Shown piece by piece: positions 27,347 through 35,878 of a DNA stretch of 64,000 nt; the first letter of the stretch is position 1, and each line of letters starts with the position of its first letter. A program made the position numbers and the translations under genes. Source of the stretch: Hyphomicrobium sp. 12-62-95 (GTDB lineage Bacteria > Pseudomonadota > Alphaproteobacteria > Rhizobiales > Hyphomicrobiaceae); NCBI GenBank assembly GCA_002279935.1, contig NCCZ01000005.1:124001-188000 (forward strand). Reading direction: 5' to 3'. The notes under the pieces are model-generated. The model was not told the origin of the DNA. It ran no database searches and saw only the letters and a program-made list of their open reading frames with translations.

Positions 27347-27716
27347 CGTCCGTCTCCTCTCTGGAGGTTACGGACTCTACACAAATCTGGAGGAAACGGA
27401 GGGTCTCAGGTCAACCGGGCGGGCCGGCAAATGGACCGGTAGCGCGACCGGCGAGCATGGTGATTTGCTCGACATCATCCGCCACACGGGCAGCCATCAT
27501 TCGTTTGGTGAGACGATCGCCGAAGCCGAACGCTTCTTGTCCCTGCCCAAATTACATCAACAACCACTGGAAGAGGTACCGCTGGAAACTCTCTGACGAA
27601 GCGGTTCAATTACCACTCTAGAGGTGGACGAGGAAATGTCACTTCAGAATCGCAGACCAACTCAGGCAAGGCATCGGGTGCACCCATGAGCCAACCGCAG
27701 CCACCTTCACAAGCTC

Positions 27717-28451
27717 CTAGTCCTTGGCATAGAGGTCGATTATGCGATCTCGCCGTAGTTTCAAGGGCTCATCTGCCCAGGCGACATACCAAAATGTCGG
27801 CATCCAAACGCAAACGTGAAGCAGAGCAAAGCCAATACCCTGCGAGACCGACCGCCCGCTCTCGTATTTCTCAGCGATAGACTTGCATAGCGCATTTAAA
27901 CCGTACGTTCCGCGTAACAGCTGATACTCCAGAATTGCGGATCGGCTGCCGTACCGTATCGCTGTGCGCAAGGACCGCTGATACGCACCGTAAGGTGACA
28001 AGAACGCCGATATTGGGAAAACTGTTCCTGACTCTAGAGGCGCCACACAAGGATACACTTTCGAGCGAGCTACCATAAAGGCAGCCGTCGCCCTGAGTTG
28101 TTTTGCGACTGGAGTCACAGATTGGTCTTGGGCAAGCCGTGCCCAAACATCGCGCAAGATTGCCATAGCGGCTCCATTGTCCTTTGGGCCAAAGTAACCG
28201 CATAACCGATACCACGCAACGACGAGGCCAGATCTTACGCACCCAGTGTCGACCCACTGTCGTTCAAGCATTCCAAGAGGCCGATACCTGACGTTATATT
28301 CTGCACCGGTAGCGCCAAATTCACCGCGCCCAGGAAAACAAAGCGGCAAGTCACCCGGCGCATGAGCCTCCAGCAATGTATGACTCAGCCTCATTGAGGC
28401 TTGAGTTGCTTTGATATTATCAGTAATGCTTTTCCAGTCTAAAGACTTCAT
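27717..28451 (-). CDS. Hypothetical protein
   Basis: 244 residues from ATG 28451; the upstream in-frame ATG at 28487 would add 12 hydrophobic residues. No family recognised. The middle is rich in aromatic and Arg residues (WYRLCGYFGPKDNG, AYQRSLRTAIRYGSR) with a hydrophobic segment near the C-terminus (GIGFALLHVCVWMPTFWYVAW). It lies in the inserted segment between the two Toprim copies, behind an AT-rich promoter region. Possibly a standalone cargo gene. Confidence 0.5.
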   Translation of the reverse strand: MKSLDWKSITDNIKATQASMRLSHTLLEAHAPGDLPLCFPGRGEFGATGAEYNVRYRPLGMLERQWVDTGCVRSGLVVAWYRLCGYFGPKDNGAAMAILRDVWARLAQDQSVTPVAKQLRATAAFMVARSKVYPCVAPLESGTVFPISAFLSPYGAYQRSLRTAIRYGSRSAILEYQLLRGTYGLNALCKSIAEKYESGRSVSQGIGFALLHVCVWMPTFWYVAWADEPLKLRRDRIIDLYAKD

Positions 28452-28698
28452 TTGTAATATTGTAGCTGTTGATATGAAATATAACAAATATAATACATTG
28501 AAATTATATTGGCAGTGATTTGCAGGTTAACATCCGTCCCGCATGCTGGTCATTATGCCCTCCGGCGTTATGGCGCTCTGCATCACCGACCAACTGACCG
28601 AGCAAGGTCTTGGATTTCAGCATATCCTAAGCCCCTCTCCACCGTATCGCGATGGGCATAATCGGTTGCCTCGACTGGCAGCCGGTTTATTCATAGGC

Positions 28699-28992
28699 TC
28701 AATCGAGCTTGATACTGGCGCCACTGAAAAAGCCTTCACATACGGCCCCGGTCACGACCTGGCCTCCTGGAGAGACCGCTTTAAATCGCGTTGAAAAAGG
28801 TCCGTCTCGCCCACAGGCATGCCGCCCGTAGCCGCCAACCTCTATCGGATGAAAGGCGTTCTTGCGGAGAATCTCCGCTGCTTTGCTGTCCAAGCCATCA
28901 TCATTAAATCCGCCAAGTTCGCCGGCGGCCAACCACGCCGCAGCAAATGCGACTGAGGCGCTCAGTAACTTCAATTCATTTGAAATTTGCAT
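28699..28992 (-). CDS. Small exported protein
   Basis: 97 residues from ATG 28992, with GGAGATAA correctly placed upstream (the upstream ATG at 29007 is less likely). A signal peptide (residues 7-28, SASVAFAAAWLAAG) precedes a mature part with two Cys (RHACGRDGPF, GAVCEGFFSGAS). The ending resembles a small exported family whose members end in VCSGLFFKGSTI-like sequence. A periplasmic location with one disulfide is likely; function unknown. Confidence 0.65.
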   Translation of the reverse strand: MQISNELKLLSASVAFAAAWLAAGELGGFNDDGLDSKAAEILRKNAFHPIEVGGYGRHACGRDGPFSTRFKAVSPGGQVVTGAVCEGFFSGASIKLD

Positions 28993-29131
28993 TGTTATTA
29001 TCTCCATTTAATATAATTATTATCGATAATATGGTCTTATAATATAATGCTGGTGGTCCCTGCAAGGAGATTGATCAGCGTTATGTTTCATGCTGATCTA
29101 CAGGCCTCGACGACGGTGATGGAGACATGCG

Positions 29132-29575
29132 ATGGCCGCTAATTTTGAAGCACTTGACTATCGAGATCCGCGAAAAGCCCTCGAAGAGTTTGTTTTAAAT
29201 CTTCGGGAATTCCTCAATGAACTCGTCAAGGAGCAGCACTCGCCCGCGGGCGAACCTTTGTTCTGGCCTCAGCTGACAGAAGACCTTGTGGCTGCCTGGA
29301 GCGCCGAGTCGGAACGCTTCGCGCCAATTTCAAAGCAAGCACGCGAATTGAAAGACGGAACGCTCCGGGATCACGGATTAGAAGGCGCGGCACTGAAACT
29401 AAAGCTCGGCGTCGTTGATTTTTGGCACCGACGATACCGCATTGTGGGCAAGACGGCTCTTCGCCGCCTCATCGAAGCTCTGAACGATCTGCTGAAAAGC
29501 TATCTTGCAGCAATAGGCGCAAATGAAGCACTTGCAGAGATCAAAGATTTCATTCGAAATTGCTTACTTGATTAG
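29132..29575 (+). CDS. Hypothetical helical protein
   Basis: 147 residues, all-helical by composition, with no Cys except one near the end and no signal peptide. GGAG sits 9 bp before the ATG. The hydrophobic pattern in LRRLIEALNDLLKSYLAAIG suggests packing helices. No family recognised; it lies in the inserted segment and may be an immunity-like or accessory protein, but nothing in the sequence proves this. Confidence 0.5.
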   Translation: MAANFEALDYRDPRKALEEFVLNLREFLNELVKEQHSPAGEPLFWPQLTEDLVAAWSAESERFAPISKQARELKDGTLRDHGLEGAALKLKLGVVDFWHRRYRIVGKTALRRLIEALNDLLKSYLAAIGANEALAEIKDFIRNCLLD

Positions 29576-29742
29576 AGCGCCATCAAGTTGAAATCCGACG
29601 ATGGGAATGATCGGAACACTAGGTTGGAAGAGAACATAGAAATATCGCCAGAGTGAGAGGAACGTTCGGGAAGGGTGCAGATGGATTACTCCCAAAGAGG
29701 GTGATCCGCCGGCCATAACCGGCCCCGAAAGCATCTCCGCTC

Positions 29743-30024
29743 ATGAAACTTCTCACCAAAGCGCAACACCAAACCCTGCTCGCCAATAGCCAGCGTCAGG
29801 AGGCCGTTCGCGGCACCGAGGCCGAAATTGATTTCTCACCCGTCGTGAAACTCTTCTATCCAGCGGGGGTTGCCACCTGGCTCCTCACAGAGCTCGAACC
29901 CGAGGATCCTGATATCGCCCGGGGCCTAGCCGATCTCGGCATGGGCTGCGCTGAATTCGGCACCGTCCGCCTTTCAGAACGCGACGTCACTGGACCGCTC
30001 TGGACGAGAGTCGCCGCCCGTTGA
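29743..30024 (+). pseudogene. Truncated DUF2958 protein gene
   Basis: Residues 1-78 (MKLLTKAQHQTLLAN ... LADLGMGCAEFGTVRLSE) align with the intact DUF2958 protein at 35879, then the sequence diverges to an unrelated tail and stops at 93 residues. The last third of the domain is missing. It is a decayed second copy of a backbone gene and shows that the inserted segment derives from a related plasmid. Confidence 0.75.
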
Positions 30025-30089
30025 TCATTCGCATCAGAGATGCCCACGAGGCTTGGCAGGACCCAAACGATCTCTCCCACGCCTGAGAA

Positions 30090-30537
30090 TTCTGCATAAG
30101 AAGAGGCAGAGGGTGGATAAGTGCCGGGGGCAAAGCCTGCTGGCGCAGAGAAAGGACCCTCCATGGCACACCGTCTGCCTGACCGATCATGTCCGCGATC
30201 ACTATAATTTCGGGTCAAGGAGATGACCGAGGCCTGCGGGCCCAATACCATCCCGCCGGAATCGTTCTTTCATGTGCTGGAGCAGATGATCCCCACGCCG
30301 GACGGTCAATACGGGACAGAATGGCGGGGCACACCGCCGCGCGCGGTCTATGCCAAACGAGCCGCCGCGAAAGCCTTATCATCCGGGGACAGAATTCAGT
30401 TTCAAGGCGTCCCATATAAAATCTTGGCGAAAATCCCACGCCGCTGCACGCGTGTGCAAGTCCTCTCCACGGGACAGTCCCATCTGATGACCCGCGCCCA
30501 GTTCAGCAGTGCAGAACCTGCGCTAGAGCGGCAGTAG
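30090..30537 (+). pseudogene. Decayed DUF6927-like gene with frameshift
   Basis: One frame reads PPWHTVCLTDHVRDHYNFGS up to about 30218; the next frame continues MTEACGPNTIPPESFF and PTPDGQYGTEWRG to 30537. Adding one A in TCAAGGAGATG would join them as a single chain matching the GYKDMTESMGPN region of the protein at 38977. The N-terminal part is missing. It lies just after the truncated DUF2958 copy, although in the intact backbone these two genes are farther apart. Confidence 0.65.
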
Positions 30538-30585
30538 GCCGCGCCATGAACCTTTGGTTGCCCCAGGCGTCGATTCCACCGCATA

Positions 30586-31197
30586 TCAGTGGATCAAGTC
30601 GATACCGGCCCGCTTGAAACTCCGCGTGATGGTAGCCGGGGAAACGTTGTACAGCCGCGCAACAGAACTAACGCTCATCCCGTCCACCGTGACGGCGCGG
30701 TGCCCAGCAAGGATTATATCAGTCGAGAGCAACCGCGGTCGTCCGAGCGCTACACCGCGCTTCTTAGCAGCTTCTAAACCTAGAGCCGTGTTCTCACGAA
30801 TGATGTCGCGCTGGAATTCGGCAAAGGCGGCAAACAGATGATAAACGAGTTTGCCACCTGGTGTTGTCGTGTTGATACCCTCGGCCAAGGAACAAAAATG
30901 GATACCCTCACTCTCAAAGCGCACCAGAAGGTCAGACAGATGCTGAACCGATCGACCCAGTCGGTCGAGCTTGAGAACGACTAGGGCGTCACCGCGCTTA
31001 AGTGCCTTGAGTGCCTTGTCTAGACCGGGTCTGCTGACCTTGCCACCGCTGATACCGTGGTCCTTGAAAATCAAATCGCACTGTGCGGCCTTGAGGCCGT
31101 CGAGCTGCATGCGGAGCTTCTGGTCAACGGTCGAAACCCGCGCATAGCCTATGCGCCGCCCCGTGACCGCAATTCCTGGGAAAAAGTAGCTGGTCAT
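30586..31197 (-). CDS. Serine recombinase (Tn3-type resolvase/invertase)
   Basis: 203 residues. IGYARVSTVDQ carries the catalytic Ser22; LKLDRLGRSVQHL and FAEFQRDIIRENT are the conserved catalytic-domain arginine motifs, and the C-terminus has a helix-turn-helix (VSSVARLYNVSPATITRSFKRAG). Resolves or inverts DNA at short dyad sites. No Tn3 transposase is nearby, so it is an orphan resolvase or a plasmid multimer-resolution enzyme. GAGGG precedes the ATG. A dyad lies 8 bp upstream. Confidence 0.9.
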   Translation of the reverse strand: MTSYFFPGIAVTGRRIGYARVSTVDQKLRMQLDGLKAAQCDLIFKDHGISGGKVSRPGLDKALKALKRGDALVVLKLDRLGRSVQHLSDLLVRFESEGIHFCSLAEGINTTTPGGKLVYHLFAAFAEFQRDIIRENTALGLEAAKKRGVALGRPRLLSTDIILAGHRAVTVDGMSVSSVARLYNVSPATITRSFKRAGIDLIH

Positions 31198-31204
31198 GAC
31201 GCAC

Positions 31205-31234
31205 CCTCGTCAAAATCGATCCTTTCTGACGAGG
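31205..31234. promoter_or_regulatory. Dyad upstream of the resolvase gene, possible res subsite
   Basis: CCTCGTCA and TGACGAGG form a perfect 8-bp inverted repeat separated by 14 bp. Location directly before the resolvase gene and the 30-bp size fit a resolvase-binding subsite or autoregulatory operator. Confidence 0.4.
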
Positions 31235-31344
31235 CGCTGAGAGTTCTAGTGCTAGCGCCGCATATTGGCGGAAACCCGCCGCTTCTTGAAGTGTGCCGTG
31301 TCATTCTCGTGCTAGCTTTCTCTCCTGTTCAATAACGATCGTTT

Positions 31345-31701
31345 ATGTTGAGCAGAAAAGTCATCGCCATTGCAATCCTGAGTACCATCGCATGCACGCA
31401 GGCGGGCATCGCCGACGAGGGGTTCAAGAGTTCAGAATTTCTGCGGCTGCCGGTGGAAAATCAGCGGGGCTACATCTCGACGGCCGCTACGGCGGCAGGT
31501 GTCATCGCCAATCTGAACCGCAAAGGACAAGCCAAGTGCATCGACGATTGGGTTGGACTTCACCGCGATGGCGGATATCGGCCGGTGATGGAGGCAATGA
31601 AGAAACTTCCCAACTATCACCCCATGGCGGTAACGCTTACTGTTATCGAGAAGGCATGCGGTGAGTTCAAATATGCTAAGGTAACTGCGGCATCGCCATA
31701 G
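31345..31701 (+). CDS. Small periplasmic protein
   Basis: 118 residues with a signal peptide (VIAIAILSTIACTQAGIA) and a mature domain with two Cys (QAKCIDDWV, EKACGEFKYAK). Exported HdeA/Rap1a-like small proteins have a similar size and disulfide arrangement, but I cannot assign the family. Its end overlaps the convergent gene at 31676 by 26 bp. Confidence 0.65.
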   Translation: MLSRKVIAIAILSTIACTQAGIADEGFKSSEFLRLPVENQRGYISTAATAAGVIANLNRKGQAKCIDDWVGLHRDGGYRPVMEAMKKLPNYHPMAVTLTVIEKACGEFKYAKVTAASP

Positions 31702-32497
31702 TTGCTGCCGAGACCGTACTGTCGAGCAATTTCACGTCACGATTGAGATCGGTGTTCGGTGCATCAACCTCAAACCCGCGCTGCTTTTCTTCGGCGCGTT
31801 TAGCCAGATCGTCGGCACGTCCGGCCATGCTCTCCAGTTCTTCCCTGCTGGCGGACTCTTTCTCGTCAACCGCCCCGTTGTGCATTTCGCCAACCTCGAT
31901 ACTCCAGCCCCGCAGTTCGGCAAGATCACGTTCAAACTGCGCCTTGTGACCGTCTAGCACTTCATACGGCTGATACGCCTTGATGCGTTGTCCATCCACT
32001 TCGGCGACATCTTCCGCGGAGATCTCACCGCCTGCTTCATCGCGGTAGATTCCGTTCTGGTCGATCATGACGTAGCGGCCATCACTGAGACGCGCGGTTG
32101 AGCGCAGATAGTCGTCGATCTGCTGGCGTGTCTTATCCAGGGCCTTTTCACCTGCCATGATGGCGCGGTCGATGGCGTTGCCAGCATTTGTGAAAGACGC
32201 CAGTGCCCGCTCATGGGATTGCCGGTAAGCACGGTCATTCGCCAGAAGCCACGTGAGCGTTCGGGCGTGCACATCACGGTCCTTACGATCCCGCTCCGCG
32301 AGATCGTCGCGCATGAGGCTAAGCCTTCCGCGCGGATCGACATCCTGTTCACGCTTTTCCTTGGCTTCTTGAACGATCTCTTTGTGCTTGAGCCTGACGA
32401 GCGCCGGATCGAGAGGACCGAACAGCTGGCCCCTCACCGCTTCAAAGGCTTCATCCAAATCCGGCAAATTACCAAAAATATTTCTCACTATATTCAT
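31676..32497 (-). CDS. Hypothetical coiled-coil protein
   Basis: 273 residues from ATG 32497 (MNIVRNIFGNL). Strongly charged and helical: LKHKEIVQEAKEKREQDVDPRGRLSLMRDDLAERDRK, and ELESMAGRADDLAKRAEEKQR are likely coiled coils. A short central patch (GRYVMIDQNGIYRDEAG) looks like a beta hairpin. No catalytic motif. Upstream, 32498-32660 is AT-rich and probably holds the promoter. Function unknown. Confidence 0.6.
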   Translation of the reverse strand: MNIVRNIFGNLPDLDEAFEAVRGQLFGPLDPALVRLKHKEIVQEAKEKREQDVDPRGRLSLMRDDLAERDRKDRDVHARTLTWLLANDRAYRQSHERALASFTNAGNAIDRAIMAGEKALDKTRQQIDDYLRSTARLSDGRYVMIDQNGIYRDEAGGEISAEDVAEVDGQRIKAYQPYEVLDGHKAQFERDLAELRGWSIEVGEMHNGAVDEKESASREELESMAGRADDLAKRAEEKQRGFEVDAPNTDLNRDVKLLDSTVSAATMAMPQLP

Positions 32498-32830
32498 GCA
32501 CCATTTATTATGTATATAATACATTATATCCTTTGCTTCAGTCAAATTGCACGCATAAGGATATGTTCCAATATATTATATTTGCCATATTTACGTATCT
32601 CTCCTCCAATTTCTATGCACGCCGGCTGCGCGCAGTTCGGAAATTTTTACTACGGTTGAGCGATCTTTTACATTTGTGAAAGCCGCCCCAGCGCTTGTCC
32701 CCGACTGGCATCGTGCCAGGCTCGATCCAGTGACCGTCGATGTTCAAATCTCGATCATGAAGGAACTTGAGGCAGAAAATGTGCCGATAGCACCGCCTTC
32801 TACAGCGGTCACTCCGGCACCAACACTCGC

Positions 32831-33185
32831 CGCAAACCGAGAGGAAGAGCGGTTCCTCCTCAGAAGTAACGAGGAGGCGATCATGAGAAGCATAGCGTTT
32901 ATCCGTGAGCAACTGGCCGAGCGCGCACTGGCCGTTTGCCAAACCTATCTGCCCAATGGCCGCCGCAACGGTCAGTATTGGGTGGTCGGTGACCTTGCGG
33001 GCAGCAAGGGCCGCAGCCTCTATGTCAGGTTGGCCGGGCGGGCCGGCAAATGGACCGATAGTGCGACCGGCGAACATGGAGATTTGCTCGACATTATCCG
33101 CCATACCGGCAACCATCATTCGTTTGGCGAGACGATCGCCGAAGCAGAACGCTTTTTGTCCCTGCCCACATCACATCAACATCCA
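32831..33185 (+). repeat. Right copy of the direct repeat, intact Toprim 5' end
   Basis: Matches 25974-27563 minus the IS. Differences such as Arg3-Ser and Ser27-Asn show the copies have diverged somewhat. The sequence just upstream contains the same CCGAGAGGAAGAGCGG that ends the SNO gene, without the rest of that gene. Confidence 0.8.
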
Positions 33186-33905
33186 ACCGCTCCGGCTAGT
33201 GCCCCGTCCGATCGCACAGGCACCGCACGCCGTTTGTTTCAATCCGGGCTGCCGCTCGGCGGCACACTCGCAGACGCATACCTCGCTAGCCGTGGTCTTG
33301 TTGATTGTCACCGATACGATGCGTTGCGTTTTCACAAGCAGTGCTATGGCCGCTCGGCTGATGGCAACCGCTTTGCCTACCCGGCCCTGCTGGCAGCCAT
33401 CACCGATCTTGATGGTCGCCTCACTGGTATTCACCGCACCTGGCTAACCACACCACCTCCATCGAAAGCCCCGCTCGACGAACCACGTCGCTCATTGGGA
33501 CGCATGATCGGCAACGGTGTTCGCTTCAGAAGTGCCCATGATGTCCTGATCGCCGGCGAGGGTCTTGAAACCGTTCTGACCCTGACTGCGGTCTTGCCAT
33601 GGATACCCGCCGTTGCAGCGCTCACAGCCACGCATCTCAGCTTGCTTGAGCTACCAGACACTCTTCAACGGCTCTACATCGCCCGCGATAATGACCACGC
33701 TGGCCAGATAGCTTGGCGCACACTTTCAGCCAAAGCGTTACAGCATGGTGCAGCACCCTACGCACTCACGCCCCAGCTCAAAGACTGGAACGATGATCTG
33801 CGTCTCTTAGGCCTCGCTCACACGCAGTCTCTCGCCCTCTCGCAATTATGTCCGGACGATGCTCCAGCCCTGGCATCCAGCGCCTACTCTCAAAACGGTC
33901 CCTGA
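32883..33905 (+). CDS. Toprim-domain protein (plasmid primase-like)
   Basis: 340 residues from ATG 32883 (GAGGAGG at -9); the frame is open further upstream but that part lacks a start and matches the end of the SNO gene. A zinc-free N-terminal DUF7146-like region is followed by the Toprim fold, with Glu in IAGEGLETVLT and the DxD in YIARDNDHAG. Proteins of this type accompany SNO helicases on alphaproteobacterial plasmids and are thought to act in plasmid replication or DNA processing. Lacking a primase zinc finger, its activity is uncertain. Confidence 0.85.
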   Translation: MRSIAFIREQLAERALAVCQTYLPNGRRNGQYWVVGDLAGSKGRSLYVRLAGRAGKWTDSATGEHGDLLDIIRHTGNHHSFGETIAEAERFLSLPTSHQHPTAPASAPSDRTGTARRLFQSGLPLGGTLADAYLASRGLVDCHRYDALRFHKQCYGRSADGNRFAYPALLAAITDLDGRLTGIHRTWLTTPPPSKAPLDEPRRSLGRMIGNGVRFRSAHDVLIAGEGLETVLTLTAVLPWIPAVAALTATHLSLLELPDTLQRLYIARDNDHAGQIAWRTLSAKALQHGAAPYALTPQLKDWNDDLRLLGLAHTQSLALSQLCPDDAPALASSAYSQNGP

Positions 33906-34151
33906 CACCGGATCGGGCATTTTAATCTGCGCGGCACACTCTCCACTTGAGAAGCGCGCGCGACACCGCGGGCCTTTTACACACGCGATCATGCCAGAGC
34001 CGGCACGGGGTCAACCCTGGCGGGTCGGACGCTGCGCGCCGCCTTGCGCGCGGTGGAGCGCGCTGCGGTGACTCCCGCTAACCGGCCCCGGCAAGAGGAT
34101 CGCGTAAAGGCCGCGGATGGTCCGCGGCTTGGCACTCTCAAGGAGAATATC

Positions 34152-35093
34152 ATGTCACCATACGATCATACCGCTCTGCCCGACACAGGCGCCTCGGCGA
34201 CCGCACACGTTATCGAGGGTCTCGAAACCTTCGGCTACACGCCCAATGCCGAAGATATCGACCAGCGTCCTGCACCTGAGCCTGAAGACCTCGATAGCGC
34301 ACTGTCCGCCATGTACCAGATCCTCTCGGACACCCTCATGGATACCTGCCTTGAGCCGGATCTTGAGGATGTACTCTGGCAGCTCACCAGCGTCTTTCAC
34401 CGCAAATCGCTGAACGTCCAGCGGCAGCTCGACGACAATGAATCCCGTCAGCGTTCATCCCAGGATCAGCAGGATGGCTCAGAAATCCGCTCCGTTGAGC
34501 TTGAGAGCCTTATCGCTCAGGGTCAACTGGCCCTTCAGCGCCGCGATGCCTTTGAGGCTTGCCGCGATATGGCCGCTGACCACTTCAAGGCCATCACCGG
34601 CGCGCCCTGGAAGCCGCGCTCCGGTACCATGGCCAATCGCAAATCTATGACGGCTTCCGTCATCGATAGCCGCGATTTTATCAACGCCAAGAAGTACAAG
34701 GAAACCAACACGCTCACGCCTCCAGGCACGCTGATCGCGATCTCCGGTGGCACTAAGTTCACCAATGTCGACCTGATCTTCTCCAAGCTTGACGCGCTAT
34801 TGGTCCGCTTCCCCGACATGATCCTTATCCATGGCGGATATCATGAAGGTGCCGATCACATCGCCTCGCTCTGGGCGCGCAATCGCAACGTGACCGAAAT
34901 GCCCTTCAAACCGGACTTCAAACGCTTCGGCGCCTCACGTGCCGGCTTCGTCCGCAATGATGAGATCCTCAAGCTGCGTCCGCGCGGGATCCTGGTGTTC
35001 GATGGCACCGGCGTTCAGCATCAGATCGCCCGTGAAGCCAAGAAAGCTGGCATTCCGGTCAATGACTACCGCACCGAAAAAGACACGCGCTAA
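34152..35093 (+). CDS. DUF2493 (SLOG/YspA-like) protein
   Basis: 313 residues from ATG 34152 with AGGAGA upstream. The C-terminal 110 residues are the DUF2493 domain: LIAISGGTKFTN, ILIHGGYHEGADHIASLWARNRNV and GILVFDGTGVQHQIAREAKKAGIPV, a Rossmann-like nucleotide-binding fold related to the SLOG superfamily. The N-terminal half is acidic and helical. It is a regular member of this plasmid gene set. A nucleotide-ligand sensing role is suggested by the family but not shown. Confidence 0.8.
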   Translation: MSPYDHTALPDTGASATAHVIEGLETFGYTPNAEDIDQRPAPEPEDLDSALSAMYQILSDTLMDTCLEPDLEDVLWQLTSVFHRKSLNVQRQLDDNESRQRSSQDQQDGSEIRSVELESLIAQGQLALQRRDAFEACRDMAADHFKAITGAPWKPRSGTMANRKSMTASVIDSRDFINAKKYKETNTLTPPGTLIAISGGTKFTNVDLIFSKLDALLVRFPDMILIHGGYHEGADHIASLWARNRNVTEMPFKPDFKRFGASRAGFVRNDEILKLRPRGILVFDGTGVQHQIAREAKKAGIPVNDYRTEKDTR

Positions 35094-35119
35094 CGCGCCT
35101 TCTCATCGCCTCTGCGAGG

Positions 35120-35152
35120 CCCTGAGCGCTCCGGCGCTCGGGGTCTTTTTTT
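35120..35152 (+). terminator. Rho-independent terminator after DUF2493 gene
   Basis: CCC-T-GAGCGC and GCGCTCGGGG form a stem around TCCG, followed by TCTTTTTTT. Confidence 0.8.
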
Positions 35153-35297
35153 GCTTCCTTGCAGAAACCGCAGCTCCGCCAGTCTGCCACCACAGCCGCA
35201 TAAACCAACCCAGAGGAAGAGAGATGCCTCTGAGGGAGCGCGTGCCCGCACGGGTGCGTGAGAGCGTATGTCCAACCCCAAACATCAGGAGCCATCC

Positions 35298-35789
35298 ATG
35301 ACCAACCTTTCATCCGTAGAGTTTATGACCGCAGCGGAGCTTGCTACTCAAGCCCCGCTCGGCGCTGTGATCCGTTTTTCGGATTTCACACCGGAGCCGC
35401 CGATCCGGTTCAAGCGCAAACATGCAGAATGGTCCCGCAACAACAGCACAGGACGCCTGATCTCCGTGCGAACGGGGAAAGCAGACTCGGAGACAACCAT
35501 AACGCTTCATATGGGGGATTACGGCGCCCATGGTGTCATCGTGATCTCAACCCGCAAGACCTTCTTGGGTCTTAGCAGCCTAGGCTTTGCCATTCTCGAG
35601 CACCCGGCCGCCGGTTCTGTCGGCATCATCACCAAACATGGCACTGAGTGCGAACTTCTCCACCTAGCTCCTTCACAAAAGCAGGCCCAGGACTGGCTCG
35701 CCTCCAACCCGCATCAAACCGCCAGCCTGCAAACCTATCCGCTGCAAGGAAACGCGCAGCCTAGAGCCACAAACCCCAACAGAGAGTGA
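35298..35789 (+). CDS. Conserved plasmid protein, unknown
   Basis: 163 residues from ATG 35298 (AGGAGCC at -12). Beta-rich (GAVIRFSDFTPEPPIRFKRK, ITLHMGDYGAHGVIVISTRK) with a disordered C-terminus. No motif recognised. It shares orientation and spacing with the plasmid backbone genes around it, each preceded by a short leader rich in GAGA. Confidence 0.6.
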   Translation: MTNLSSVEFMTAAELATQAPLGAVIRFSDFTPEPPIRFKRKHAEWSRNNSTGRLISVRTGKADSETTITLHMGDYGAHGVIVISTRKTFLGLSSLGFAILEHPAAGSVGIITKHGTECELLHLAPSQKQAQDWLASNPHQTASLQTYPLQGNAQPRATNPNRE

Positions 35790-35878
35790 GAGAGCAGCGC
35801 CGGCAGGGCACAAGCCCGCGGCGATCGAGAAGAGAGACCAGCGGGCTTCCACACCAGCACCGAAAGGATCTTTTGCTC

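Larger units (their letters stand above)
26182..27413 (-). mobile_element. IS3-family insertion sequence (IS407-like group), 1232 bp
   Basis: Terminal inverted repeats begin TGACCTGAGACCC at both ends. The 4-bp target duplication ACCG is at 26178-26181 and 27414-27417. Removing the element plus one ACCG restores the Toprim frame seen in the intact copy. Two overlapping transposase frames, the TGACCTG ends and a 4-bp duplication fit the IS407 group. Both ends and genes are intact, so it may still be active. Confidence 0.92.
25974..27563 (+). repeat. Left copy of a direct repeat (end of SNO gene and 5' part of Toprim gene), split by IS
   Basis: Excluding the inserted IS, about 350 bp match 32831-33185 with scattered substitutions. 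The match starts in CGCCGCAAACCGAGAGG near the SNO stop and ends shortly after CCCTGCCCA in the Toprim gene. The two copies bound the 27.6-32.8 kb segment. Confidence 0.8.
26028..27596 (+). pseudogene. 5' fragment of a Toprim-protein gene, interrupted by an IS3-family element
   Basis: The reading frame begins MRRIAFIREQLAERALAVC and matches the first 50 residues of the intact gene at 32883. It is cut by the IS at 26182, then resumes at 27414 with RAGKWTGSATGEHGDLLDIIRHTG. After LSLPKLHQQ the similarity ends and the frame stops at 27596, so the Toprim catalytic part was already missing. It is a dead partial duplicate. Confidence 0.85.

Noticed and set aside
28543..28794. 83-residue plus-strand frame
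   Set aside because: Overlaps the exported-protein gene on the other strand and has no start signals.
32676..32882. Upstream extension of the Toprim frame
   Set aside because: No proper start codon; the last part repeats the end of the SNO gene, and the ATG at 32883 has a strong ribosome binding site also seen in the other copy.
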